A DNA stretch of 64,000 nucleotides from Myxococcus landrumus. GTDB taxonomy: Bacteria; Myxococcota; Myxococcia; Myxococcales; Myxococcaceae. Of the stretch, positions 9,214 to 16,963 are shown one piece after another. The stretch spans positions 6,956,001-7,020,000 of the forward strand of contig NZ_CP071091.1 in NCBI RefSeq assembly GCF_017301635.1, written 5' to 3'. The translations under genes and the position numbers were made by a program. The first letter of the stretch is position 1. Each line of letters begins with the position of its first letter. Below the pieces are notes generated by a model. That model was not told the DNA's origin and searched no databases. It saw only the letters and a list, made by a program, of their open reading frames with translations.

Positions 9214-9988
9214 CGCGTTCCACGTGGAACACGCGAAGAGCTCTTCAGCGGGTGGCGCGGCGATGAAGTGATGACCGCTGCGTGTTCCACGTGGAACGGG
9301 CGAGAGCTTCAAGCTTCCGCATGCGGTGTTGATGCGGTGCCGTGAACCCAGGCCTTGTCGCGGTCCACGTGGAACCTCGCGGTGCCGTCATGAAGAAGTG
9401 GTCATCGCTCACGGTCACCCATGAACCGCCATGCACCGTGTTCCACGTGGAACCGGTGAAGAGGCCATCAATCAGGTGGTGCGGCCATGAAGCGATGGCC
9501 GCGGCGTGTTCCACGTGGAACCTGACCAGGACTGGATGGGGGCACGCATCGCGAGCAGCGTGACTTCGAATCTCTGGGTGCGGCGGTCCACGTGGAACGC
9601 GCGACATGGGCTGCAGGTCACCCCCTGCGGCGATGATGCCGAACCCGTTGTCGATGCCTGCACCTGTTCCACGTGGACCATGTGCTGACGTCCTCATGTG
9701 GTGGGGCCCGCGTGTTCCACGTGGAACCAACCCAAGGCAGCGAAGCGACCTCCATCACGGACCAGCGCCCGTGTTCGCATGGGTGCTGGGGGCGCGTGGA
9801 AAGTGCAGGAGGACAGCCAGTCGCCACCGCGATGGTGATGGTCGAACCCAGGACCAGGACCACGAGACGTGCCACGTGAAGCGCGGACAGGGGTCTTCGT
9901 GGCGAAGACCTGGTCCGGGAGCATTGGGTCGCCGCGTTCCACGTGGAACCAATGAAGAGGTCATCAGGCCACGCGAGAAGGGATGGGC

Positions 9989-10463
9989 GTTTCAGGTGGA
10001 GGTTGAGCCGGGGCCGGATGGGGCCTGCATGGCGGATGGACTGGTGCCGCGTGGCGCGGGTGAAGTGCTCATCGGGCAGCTCGAACCAACGAACGCTCCG
10101 TGTTCCAGGTGGAAGTCAGGCTGGGGGCTGATGGGGACTGAATGATGAATGGTCCGGTGCCGCGTGGAGCGGGTGAGTCGGTCGGCGCGCAACGCGAAGT
10201 GACGCGCGCTCCGTGTTCCAAGCGGAGGTTCGGCCAAGGCCTGCATGGTGGATGGTCCGGTGCCGCGTCAAACGGGTGAACGAGGTCATCGGGCAGCGCG
10301 AAGTGACGAACTCTCCACGGCTTCAAGTGGAAGTCGGGCCGGGGCTTGGCGCCGCGCTTCCGGTTGAGGGGTTTGCGTGGAGCAGGTGCTGCGGACTTCG
10401 CGTCGCCGCAGGTCGCGTTGGGGCAAACCCATGATGCGGACTGCGGCGTGTTCCACCTGGAAC
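9989..10463. repeat. Decaying parS repeats, 103-113-bp units
   Basis: Right of the last exact parS, parS-like centres continue at 9989, 10044, 10102, 10157, 10215, 10260, 10320, 10370 and 10450. Two forms alternate, a GTGCCGCGTGGAGC type (10044, 10157, 10260) and a GTTCCAGGTGGAAG type (10102, 10215, 10320), giving a composite unit of 113 then about 104 bp. The site at 10450 (GTTCCACCTGGAAC) has one mismatch. The units look like diverged copies of the array. Confidence 0.7.
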
Positions 10464-10690
10464 GAGAACCGCTCAGTTCATGTGGTGGGGAGAGCCTGGG
10501 CGGCTCCTCATGAAGCACGTGATGCCGCTGACGTGCAGCGGGGTGGTGGGCGTGAGATGGGCTGCTGCCTTCTCCAGGTGGAGCGTGGAGAAAGTCGCGA
10601 TGAGTTCGGCGGACCGTGCGACCTGGAGGCTCGTGGTCGGTGCGTTCCGAATGAATCGGGTGAAGAGCGACTTCGCATGGTCCGCGAAGT

Positions 10691-11438
10691 AGCGGCGCCG
10701 AACACAGAACGTGGACCGTGCCGTACTCCGCCTGGAGTCGGTGATGTGCGGCTTCGTGGAGCGGCGTGAGTTAGCGGCGCCGAACACAGAACGTGGACCG
10801 TGCCGTACTCCGCCTGGAGTCGGTGATGTGCGGCTTCGTGGAGCGGCGTGAGTTGGCGGCGCCGAACACAGAACGTGGACCGTGCGGTACTCCGCCTGGA
10901 GTCGGTGATGTGCGGCTTCGTGGAGCGGCGTGAGTTGGCGGCGCCGAACACAGAACGCGGACCGCGCCGTGTTCCGCATGAGCCGGTGAAGGGCACTTGG
11001 TGCGGTGGCGTGAAGTAGCGGCGCAGAACACCGAATGTGGATCGTGCCTTGCTCCGCATGGGGCCGGTGATGGGTGCTTGGTGTGACGGCGTGAAGTAGC
11101 GGCGCAGAACACCGAATGTGGACCGGGCGGTGTCCCTCCTGGGGCCGGTGATGTGTGGCTTCGTGGGGCTGCGCGAGTTGGAGGTGCAGAACGCTGACCG
11201 TGTCGTGTCCCGCATGGAACCGGTGATGCGCGGCTTTGTGGGGCCGCGCGAGTTGGTGGTGCAGAACGCTGACTGCGCCGTGTTCCGCATGGGGCCGGTG
11301 ATGCGCGGCCCCGTGAGGCCGCAGGGGTTGGCAGTGCGGAACACAGAACGTGGACCGCGCTGAGCTCCGCATGGAACCAGTGATGGGTGCTTGGCGTAGC
11401 GGCACAGAACGCGAACCGTGCCGTGCCCCACATGGCCG
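10691..11438. repeat. Tandem ~82-bp repeats with diverged parS-like centres
   Basis: About ten head-to-tail units. Periods measured between palindrome centres are 82, 82, 82, 80, 81, 75, 75, 82 and 61 bp. The first three are almost identical and centre on ACTCCGCCTGGAGT (10725, 10807, 10889). Later centres are GTTCCGCATGAGCC (10971), GCTCCGCATGGGGC (11051), GTCCCTCCTGGGGC (11132), GTCCCGCATGGAAC (11207), GTTCCGCATGGGGC (11282), GCTCCGCATGGAAC (11364) and GCCCCACATGGCCG (11425). Each is flanked by CGGTGA-like sequence as many true parS copies are, so the array seems derived from parS repeats. No coding frame is believable. Confidence 0.8.
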
Positions 11439-12304
11439 TGAGCCACGTGGCGAGGGCCGCCTCATGGTTGAGCGGATGGACCCTGCTCGCATGGGCATGC
11501 CACTTCATGAGGAGCAGGCGAGGAGGTCTTCAATCCACCGCGACGGATGAATGACGCCAGGCACGAAGCGATGAGCCCTCTGCGTTCCCGATGGAACGTG
11601 AACCAGTTGGCGCGGGCTTCATGGTGGATGGGCCAACCGGGTTTGCCCCAGCCTCGGTCCACGACAGGAAGTGGGGCACGTCAGGTCGCCACGTGCGGCG
11701 GTTGTTCCGAACCCAGAACAGGGCCGATGCCATGCAGAAGTTGAGCGAGTCCGAGAAGCTGATTCCTTCCCGTGCGGCCTGACCGTGCTCAAGCGGTCGA
11801 ATCAACTCATGTGGAGAGGGTGACGAGGTCTCCACATGGTTGCGGCGATGGGGGGCCGCACGTCGACCACGGCTGAAGGCCATGCGGAACCTGCTCGATG
11901 CCGCGATGAGGACTCCAGATTCACGACCGGACCTTGTTCGCGATGCCAAGCCGAGAAGCACGCTGATGCCTCAGGGTGCTCGATGGTCGGGCCAGTCCAA
12001 GTGATTCGGGGGGCGCACTTCGCCGGTGCATCGCGCGGAGGTTCCGAACCCTGAACACGGCTGATGCCATGTGGAGGCTGCGCGAGTCCTCCACTGCGCA
12101 TCCTCTGCCCAGGCTCGTCGAAGAGGTCCCGGCCTTCTTGTGGTGACGCGATGGCTCCAGCCTCAGCACGAGTCGATGTCCAACCCGGGCAAGGTCGTAA
12201 AGGTCACGCGGGCCAGTCGCCAGAACCCGAAATGCCATGCCCCAGGTTGAACCCACGCGAGACCCTCAAGAAGTCTCCTCCGCGCGGTGATTCAACACCG
12301 CCGT

Positions 12305-12318
12305 GTTCCGCGTGGAAC
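12305..12318. promoter_or_regulatory. parS-like site upstream of parA, one mismatch
   Basis: GTTCCGCGTGGAAC, one base off consensus with both arms intact, lies 440 bp before parA and far from the main array. It could be a ParB site used in control of the parAB operon, or an array remnant. Confidence 0.5.
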
Positions 12319-12448
12319 CTGAGTCCGGGCCCTGAACGCGTGTCGCTCGGCGAGTCATCCGCACGAAACCGCCGACGCCGGACCCCAGCGACACCCGTTC
12401 ACCGGTTACACACCCGAGGCCCACGGACACAGGTCCACCGCACCCCCC

Positions 12449-12462
12449 GTTCCACGGGAAAC
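12449..12462. promoter_or_regulatory. parS-like site upstream of parA, two mismatches
   Basis: GTTCCACGGGAAAC, two mismatches, about 300 bp before parA. Weak on its own; noted because it is the closest parS-like palindrome to the operon. Confidence 0.3.
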
Positions 12463-12757
12463 CCTCACCGTGCCTCCTTGTCAGGAGACCCTCCGACCAA
12501 CCCCCTCCCATCACCCTGCAAACCCTGGATGACAAGGCCTCCCACCCGCGTTCCACACCCGGGACTCCGGACCTTCAAGTCCTTGGAATCAGGGCTCGCG
12601 GCCTGCTTGGAACCCCTCGAAAAGAGGAGCCGTGCCCACCGTGCCGCGAATTTGATCCAACACCGAACCGCGTGTTAGCAGCGGGATCCGCGCGCAGTCG
12701 TGCGTTACACCTCGCACGGCGCCTGGCGCTCGCCGGGCAAGAGAGAGGATGGGCCTC

Positions 12758-13549
12758 GTGGGTCGAATCATCTGCATCTCCAATCAGAAGGGCGGCGTGG
12801 GCAAGACGACCACCGCCATCAACCTCGCCGCGAGCCTGGCCTCCGCAGAACGCCGCACGCTCCTGGTCGACATGGACCCGCAAGGCAACGCGGGCAGCGG
12901 CCTGGGCCTCAAGCAGGACAAGCTCCACGGCACCATCTACGACGCGCTCCTCAATGGTCGCCCCATGAAGGAGCTCTTCCACCCGACGGAGCTGCGCTAC
13001 CTCCAGGTCGTCCCCGCCACCCCCGACCTCACCGGCGCCGAAGTCGAGCTCGTCGGCCAGGAGAACCGCGAGTTCCGCCTCCGCGACGCCCTGCGCCCGC
13101 TCGCCTCCGAGTTCGACTACATCATCATCGACTGCCCGCCCTCGCTCGGCCTGCTCACCCTCAACGCCCTGTCCGCCGCGGACTCCGTCCTCATCCCCCT
13201 CCAGTGCGAGTACTACGCCCTCGAGGGCCTCTCCCAGCTCACCCACACCATCGACCTGGTGAAGCAGGGCCTCAACCCCGACCTCAAGATGGAGGGCATC
13301 CTCCTCACCATGTTCGACGCGCGCGCGAACATCGCCCACCAGGTCGTCGAGGAAGTGCGCGGCTACTTCAAGGACCAGGTCTTCCAGGTCGTCGTCCCGC
13401 GCAACGTGCGCCTGTCCGAGTGCCCGTCCTTCGGCAAGCCCATCATCCTCTATGACATCAAGTCGAAGGGCTGCGAGAGCTACCTCGCCCTCGGCCGGGA
13501 GCTGATGAAGCGCGACACCCCCAAGTCCCCCCGCCGGCGGGTGGCCTGA
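12758..13549 (+). CDS. parA: ParA (Soj), chromosome-partition ATPase
   Basis: Deviant Walker ATPase that binds DNA non-specifically as an ATP dimer and moves the ParB-parS complex after replication. The 263-residue protein starts MGRIICISNQ, with Walker A KGGVGKTTT at residues 11-19 (signature Lys plus catalytic Lys), the DMDPQGNAGSG block near residue 38 and DCPPSLGLLT as Walker B. GTG at 12758 is preferred because GAGAGAGGA sits about 8 bases upstream; an in-frame ATG at 12749 would add three residues but overlaps the ribosome site. parB follows after 92 bp on the same strand. The target parS array lies immediately upstream. Confidence 0.96.
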   Translation: MGRIICISNQKGGVGKTTTAINLAASLASAERRTLLVDMDPQGNAGSGLGLKQDKLHGTIYDALLNGRPMKELFHPTELRYLQVVPATPDLTGAEVELVGQENREFRLRDALRPLASEFDYIIIDCPPSLGLLTLNALSAADSVLIPLQCEYYALEGLSQLTHTIDLVKQGLNPDLKMEGILLTMFDARANIAHQVVEEVRGYFKDQVFQVVVPRNVRLSECPSFGKPIILYDIKSKGCESYLALGRELMKRDTPKSPRRRVA

Positions 13550-13641
13550 GCTCGTCCGCGAATCCGCTCGCGGGTTCGCGCGCTCGCCTCCGTCGCCCAT
13601 GTCCGCCGTGAGCCTCCTCGCGGCGCTGGAGTCATGTCTTG

Positions 13642-14523
13642 GTGAAAGCAGACCCGAAACGAGCCCTTGGCCGCGGGCTCTCCGCACTCATCCCCCAGGC
13701 CGCTCCCGGCAAGGGGGGCGACGCGGCCGCGAACAAGGCCGGCGTCATCAAGCTCCCCATCGAGTCCATCCACCGGGACAAGGAGCAGCCTCGCCGCCAC
13801 TTCGACGAGGAGAAGCTCAAGGAGCTCACCGAGTCCATCAAGGCCCAGGGCATCCTCATGCCCATCCTCGTCCGCAAGGACCAGGACGGCTACCGCATCA
13901 TCGCCGGTGAGCGCCGCTGGCGCGCCTCCCAGGCCGCGGGCCTCAAGGAAGTCCCCGTCATCATCAAGGAGGTCACCGAGGTCCAGGCCTTCGAGCTGGC
14001 CCTCGTCGAGAACCTCCAGCGCGCCGACCTCAACCCCATTGAAGAGGCGGAGGGCTACAAGCGCCTGGCGGAGGAGTTCAAGCTCTCCCAGGAGCAGATC
14101 AGCCAGCGCGTGGGCAAGGAGCGCTCCACCGTCGCCAACGCCCTGCGCCTGTTGGCCCTGCCCGCGGACGTGAAGAACATGGTCGCGGATGGCTCCCTGA
14201 GCATGGGCCATGCCCGAGCGCTCCTGGGTGTCCCCCGCTTGCCGGAGATGCAGAACCTGGCCAAGCAGGTGGCGGAGAAGAAGCTCTCCGTGCGTGACAC
14301 GGAGCGCCTGGTCCAGCAGAGTCGCTCCCACGGCAAGAAGGATGCGGGCAAGACGCCGCAGAAGCAGAGCCCGCAGGTGAAGTCCTTGGTGGAGGAGCTT
14401 CAGCGCCGCTTGGGGACCAAGGTCCGGTTGACCGAAAGAAGCCCCGGAAAGGGCACCATCGAGGTGGACTTCTTCTCCTACGATGACCTGGACCGGCTGT
14501 TGAAGCTGCTCAGGAAGGAGTAG
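13642..14523 (+). CDS. parB: ParB (Spo0J), parS-binding CTPase
   Basis: Centromere-binding protein that loads at parS, closes as a CTP-bound clamp and slides along DNA. Visible parts of the 293 residues: N-terminal ParA-contact motif LGRGLSALIPQ (9-19), the N-terminal CTP domain with GERRWRA (89-95), the VENLQRADLNPIEEA helix, a helix-turn-helix around LSQEQISQRVGKERSTVANALRLL, and a C-terminal dimerisation domain (VRLTERSPGKGTIEVDFFSYDDLDRLLKLL). GTG at 13642 is chosen; GGAG lies about 11 bases upstream and a TTG just before is an alternative. It is expected to bind the 31-site array to the left. bacM follows 3 bp later. Confidence 0.96.
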   Translation: MKADPKRALGRGLSALIPQAAPGKGGDAAANKAGVIKLPIESIHRDKEQPRRHFDEEKLKELTESIKAQGILMPILVRKDQDGYRIIAGERRWRASQAAGLKEVPVIIKEVTEVQAFELALVENLQRADLNPIEEAEGYKRLAEEFKLSQEQISQRVGKERSTVANALRLLALPADVKNMVADGSLSMGHARALLGVPRLPEMQNLAKQVAEKKLSVRDTERLVQQSRSHGKKDAGKTPQKQSPQVKSLVEELQRRLGTKVRLTERSPGKGTIEVDFFSYDDLDRLLKLLRKE

Positions 14524-14526
14524 CGC

Positions 14527-14976
14527 GTGGCGCTCCTTGGCGGGAAGAAAGACGAAGCACCCAGCAGGCCTCTGTTCAAGCGGGAGGAGGAATCCGTGTC
14601 GCAGCGCTCTGGTGAGGTTCATACGCTTCTGGGCAAGGGAAGCGAGTTCGAGGGGAAGCTCACCTTCGAGGGACAGGTCCGTATCGACGGAAAGTTCCAG
14701 GGGCAAATCATCACCAAGGACGTGCTCGTCATTGGGGATGGGGCCAAGGTCCAGGCTGAAATCCAGGCCGGCACCGTCATCATCAACGGGCAGGTCGAAG
14801 GCAACGTGAAGGCCACCCAAATCATCGAGCTCAAGACGCCCGGCCGCGTGAAGGGCAACCTGGAGACGCCGTCGCTGTCCATGGACCGCGGGGTCATCTT
14901 CGAGGGCTCGCTGAAGATGGAGAACCTGGGCACCAACGCGTCCCGTCCTCCTCCGCCCGGCGGCGAGAAGAAGTAG
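14527..14976 (+). CDS. bacM: BacM-type bactofilin
   Basis: Bactofilins are small cytoskeletal proteins that polymerise without nucleotide; in Myxococcus BacM forms fibres and affects cell shape. The 149-residue product has a basic/acidic N-terminal tail, then a bactofilin (DUF583) domain at about residues 35-135 with the regular beta-helix pattern (FEGKLTFEGQVRIDGKFQGQ, VIGDGAKVQAEI, VIINGQVEGNVKA), and a Pro/Gly/Lys-rich tail. Start is GTG at 14527, three bases after parB, implying one transcript parA-parB-bacM. The name rests on the match in length, N-terminal MALLGGKKDE and position after parB. Confidence 0.92.
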   Translation: MALLGGKKDEAPSRPLFKREEESVSQRSGEVHTLLGKGSEFEGKLTFEGQVRIDGKFQGQIITKDVLVIGDGAKVQAEIQAGTVIINGQVEGNVKATQIIELKTPGRVKGNLETPSLSMDRGVIFEGSLKMENLGTNASRPPPPGGEKK

Positions 14977-14979
14977 GCC

Positions 14980-15525
14980 GTGAAGGCCCCGGCCCACATC
15001 GCGCCAGCAGCCTTGCTGGCGCTGTGTCTGCTGTCCGGTTGCAAGGGCTGCAAGGAGGAGAGCGCCAGTCCGGGCGCCTCCCCACCGGATGGCAACGCGC
15101 AGACACACCGCTCCGGCGTGAAGGTTCCCTTGCCGGAGGGTTGGTCCGCGCAGGTCGCTCCCGATGACAGCCTCCAGGCGGGCCCTCCGGGCCGGCCGGT
15201 GCTCCGGGTGGACCTGCGGCGAGGCCAGGGCGAGCAGCTCCCCACGGTGGAGAAGCTCGTCGAGCAGGTGCGCGAGGGGTCCAAGAACTTCGAAATCTCC
15301 TTGGACCAGGAAGAGCAGAAGGAGAGCTATTCGCTCTTGCGCGTGACGCTGGCGCCCAAGCTCCCGGATGGGGGCGCGGGCCTGCAGTCACCCGCGCTGT
15401 TCGGCGCGCGGCGCGTGGGCTCGGACTTGTTCCTCTGTGCGACCCTCCCGGGTGCGTCGGCGGAGGATGTCCGGCTGGCCACCGAGGCGTGCCGCGACAT
15501 CGACGTGCAGGCGCAACCTCGCTAG
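14980..15525 (+). CDS. Predicted lipoprotein, 181 aa
   Basis: No family recognised. GTG start 3 bp after bacM, so probably last gene of the par operon. The N-terminus is a lipoprotein signal: MKAPAHIAPAALLALCLLSGC, with lipobox LSGC and Cys at about residue 21. A short Lys/Glu/Ser/Pro linker follows, then a globular domain with VPLPEGWSAQV near residue 50, similar in style to periplasmic domains that read out as a beta-sheet with one long helix (TVEKLVEQVREGSKNFEIS). The envelope location beside a bactofilin is notable, but a functional link is only inference. Confidence 0.8.
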   Translation: MKAPAHIAPAALLALCLLSGCKGCKEESASPGASPPDGNAQTHRSGVKVPLPEGWSAQVAPDDSLQAGPPGRPVLRVDLRRGQGEQLPTVEKLVEQVREGSKNFEISLDQEEQKESYSLLRVTLAPKLPDGGAGLQSPALFGARRVGSDLFLCATLPGASAEDVRLATEACRDIDVQAQPR

Positions 15526-15736
15526 TCGCACGCGGTGCCTGAGAGCAGGCAAGCACGGCTCAGTGTTGAACATTCGGCGAGCGCCGCGCGTCCATTCGAT
15601 TATGGAAGGATGGACGCATGGGGCCTTCCCGAATCGTTCGTGAGTCCCTAACCTGCAGATCCCCGGCCCGCGGTGGGAACGTCAGAGCCCCATCCCATCC
15701 AGGACCTCCACGCAGCCCCCCGCAAGGAGTCCCCGC

Positions 15737-15922
15737 ATGTCGTTCACCGGAATGCTCCCCCTTCCCCTCGCCGCCATGGATTTGAGCTCCGTCGGGGAGC
15801 GGCTGTTCGCCGCCGGAGGGATTGCCATCACCGTGCTGGCCGCGCTGTGGTTCGCCTGGAGCCGGCCCGTGATGGCGCCGGTTCCGGTGCGTGTGACGTC
15901 CCGCCGCAACCCGCGCCGCTGA
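15737..15922 (+). CDS. Small single-pass membrane protein, 61 aa
   Basis: Short but credible gene: AAGGAG lies 6-7 bases before ATG 15737. The product has one hydrophobic segment at about residues 24-42 (LFAAGGIAITVLAALWFAW) and a basic C-terminal tail (RVTSRRNPRR), which predicts the tail in the cytoplasm. No family recognised. It stands alone between the par operon and the convergent egtD gene. Confidence 0.6.
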   Translation: MSFTGMLPLPLAAMDLSSVGERLFAAGGIAITVLAALWFAWSRPVMAPVPVRVTSRRNPRR

Positions 15923-15926
15923 CGCA

Positions 15927-16955
15927 TCAGCCGCGCTTGAGCGCGAGGGACAGGGCGAAGTCTCCAGCTCCGTCCGTCCACCACGCCGCAAGGCCCAGGC
16001 CCGCCGCGTCCAGCTCCGACTCGACGCGGGCCTGCTCGAACTTGCAGCTCACCTCGGTGCGCAGCACCTCTCCCGCGGCGAAGTCCACCCGGCGCTTCAC
16101 CGCGGACAGCCACACCGTCTGCGCGCGCCGGGAGACCAGCCGCATCTCCACCCAGGCGTTGTGCTCGTCGAAGGGCGCGAAGTGCTCGAAGCCCTCCGGG
16201 TCGAAGTCCCCGCCCAGCTCGCGGTTGAGCACGGTGAGCACGTTGCGGTTGAACTCCGCCGTGACGCCCGCGCTGTCGTTGTAGGCCGCGTACAGCCGCT
16301 GCCGGTCCTTGATGAGGTCGGTGCCGAGCAGCAGGCCGTCTCCGGGCAGGAGTCCCTCCGACAGCTCCCGCAGGAAGCGCGCGCGCTCGGGCGGCTTGAG
16401 GTTGCCGATGGTGCCTCCCAGGAAGGCCACCAGCCGCCGTCCGCCTCGAGGCAACTGGCCCAGGTGGTGCTCGAAGTCGCCCACCACCGCGTGCACGGTG
16501 ATGCCCGGGTACTCGCGGGCGAGTGACGCCGCCGCGCGGCGCAGGAAGGCCTCGCTGACGTCGAAGGGGACGAAGCGCGAGAGCTGTCCCGCCTCCTCCA
16601 TCGCGTCCAACAGCAGGCGCGTCTTCTCGCTCGTGCCGCTGCCCAGCTCGATGAGCGTGGTGGCGCCGCTCAGCCGGGCTACGTCCCCCGCGTGGGCCAG
16701 GAGGATTTCCCGCTCGCGTCGCGTGGGGTAGTACTCCGGCAGGCGGGTGATGTCGTCGAAGAGCTGGCTGCCCCGCTCGTCGTAGAGCCACCGCGGTGAG
16801 AGCTCCTTGGGCGTGCCGCACAGGCCGTTGATGACCTCCTGCCGCAGCGCGCGCCGCGCGTCACCGGGCCTCACGAAGACGTCCACCTTCACTCCGGGGA
16901 GGGCTCGCGTCCCCTCCTCGGGCGTCGTCACCACCGGCTGCACCATCGAATCCAT
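15927..16955 (-). CDS. egtD: EgtD, L-histidine N-alpha-methyltransferase
   Basis: SAM-dependent enzyme that trimethylates histidine to hercynine, the first step of ergothioneine synthesis. The 342-residue length is typical. Motifs seen: SPRWLYDERGSQLFDDITRLPEYYPTR near residue 55-80, typical of EgtD; SAM site LIELGSGTSEKTRLLL; VVGDFEHHL; FLGGTIGNL; and a Tyr/Asn region AAYNDSAGVTAEFNRNVL that matches the histidine-binding pocket. It starts 8 bp after egtB stops, so egtB-egtD form one operon. egtC, egtA and egtE are not in this window. Confidence 0.93.
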   Translation of the reverse strand: MDSMVQPVVTTPEEGTRALPGVKVDVFVRPGDARRALRQEVINGLCGTPKELSPRWLYDERGSQLFDDITRLPEYYPTRREREILLAHAGDVARLSGATTLIELGSGTSEKTRLLLDAMEEAGQLSRFVPFDVSEAFLRRAAASLAREYPGITVHAVVGDFEHHLGQLPRGGRRLVAFLGGTIGNLKPPERARFLRELSEGLLPGDGLLLGTDLIKDRQRLYAAYNDSAGVTAEFNRNVLTVLNRELGGDFDPEGFEHFAPFDEHNAWVEMRLVSRRAQTVWLSAVKRRVDFAAGEVLRTEVSCKFEQARVESELDAAGLGLAAWWTDGAGDFALSLALKRG

Positions 16956-16963
16956 GCCTCACC

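Larger units (their letters stand above)
6507..9949. repeat. parS: parS centromere array, 31 exact 14-bp sites
   Basis: GTTCCACGTGGAAC, a perfect palindrome equal to the parS core known for Myxococcus, occurs exactly at starts 6507, 6644, 7031, 7108, 7189, 7403, 7481, 7696, 7912, 7989, 8070, 8148, 8225, 8294, 8370, 8445, 8520, 8594, 8669, 8735, 8809, 8863, 8938, 9013, 9142, 9217, 9284, 9440, 9508, 9714 and 9936. One-mismatch copies start at 7326, 7618, 7833, 9067, 9362, 9585 and 9666; weaker ones at 6830, 6979, 9789 and 9869. Most neighbours are 66-81 bp apart, some 48-54 or 137. No gene is credible inside. ParB is expected to load here as a CTP clamp and ParA to segregate the complex; parAB lie 2.8 kb to the right. 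Counts were made by eye. Confidence 0.93.
11439..12757. other. Gene-free stretch up to parA
   Basis: About 1.3 kb with no supportable gene. It contains scattered parS remnants: GTTCCCGATGGAAC at 11584-11597 (arms intact, centre changed), 12305-12318 and 12449-12462. The last part must hold the parAB promoter, but I cannot place -35/-10 elements with confidence. Confidence 0.55.

Noticed and set aside
6794..9730. Long open frames on both strands through the parS array
   Set aside because: The palindrome translates into the same short peptides in every frame (STWN, FHVE, VPRGT), recurring at each site. The frames are open because the repeats lack stops, not because they code.
6507..9949. Possible CRISPR array (short palindromic repeats at regular spacing)
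   Set aside because: The repeat is only 14 bp, spacers are longer than usual, vary in length and are themselves repeated, there are no cas genes, and the repeat is parS beside parAB.
15682..16821. Minus-strand 379-codon frame overlapping egtD
   Set aside because: Same strand as egtD but another frame; sequence is Arg/His/Gln low complexity while egtD has clear family motifs.
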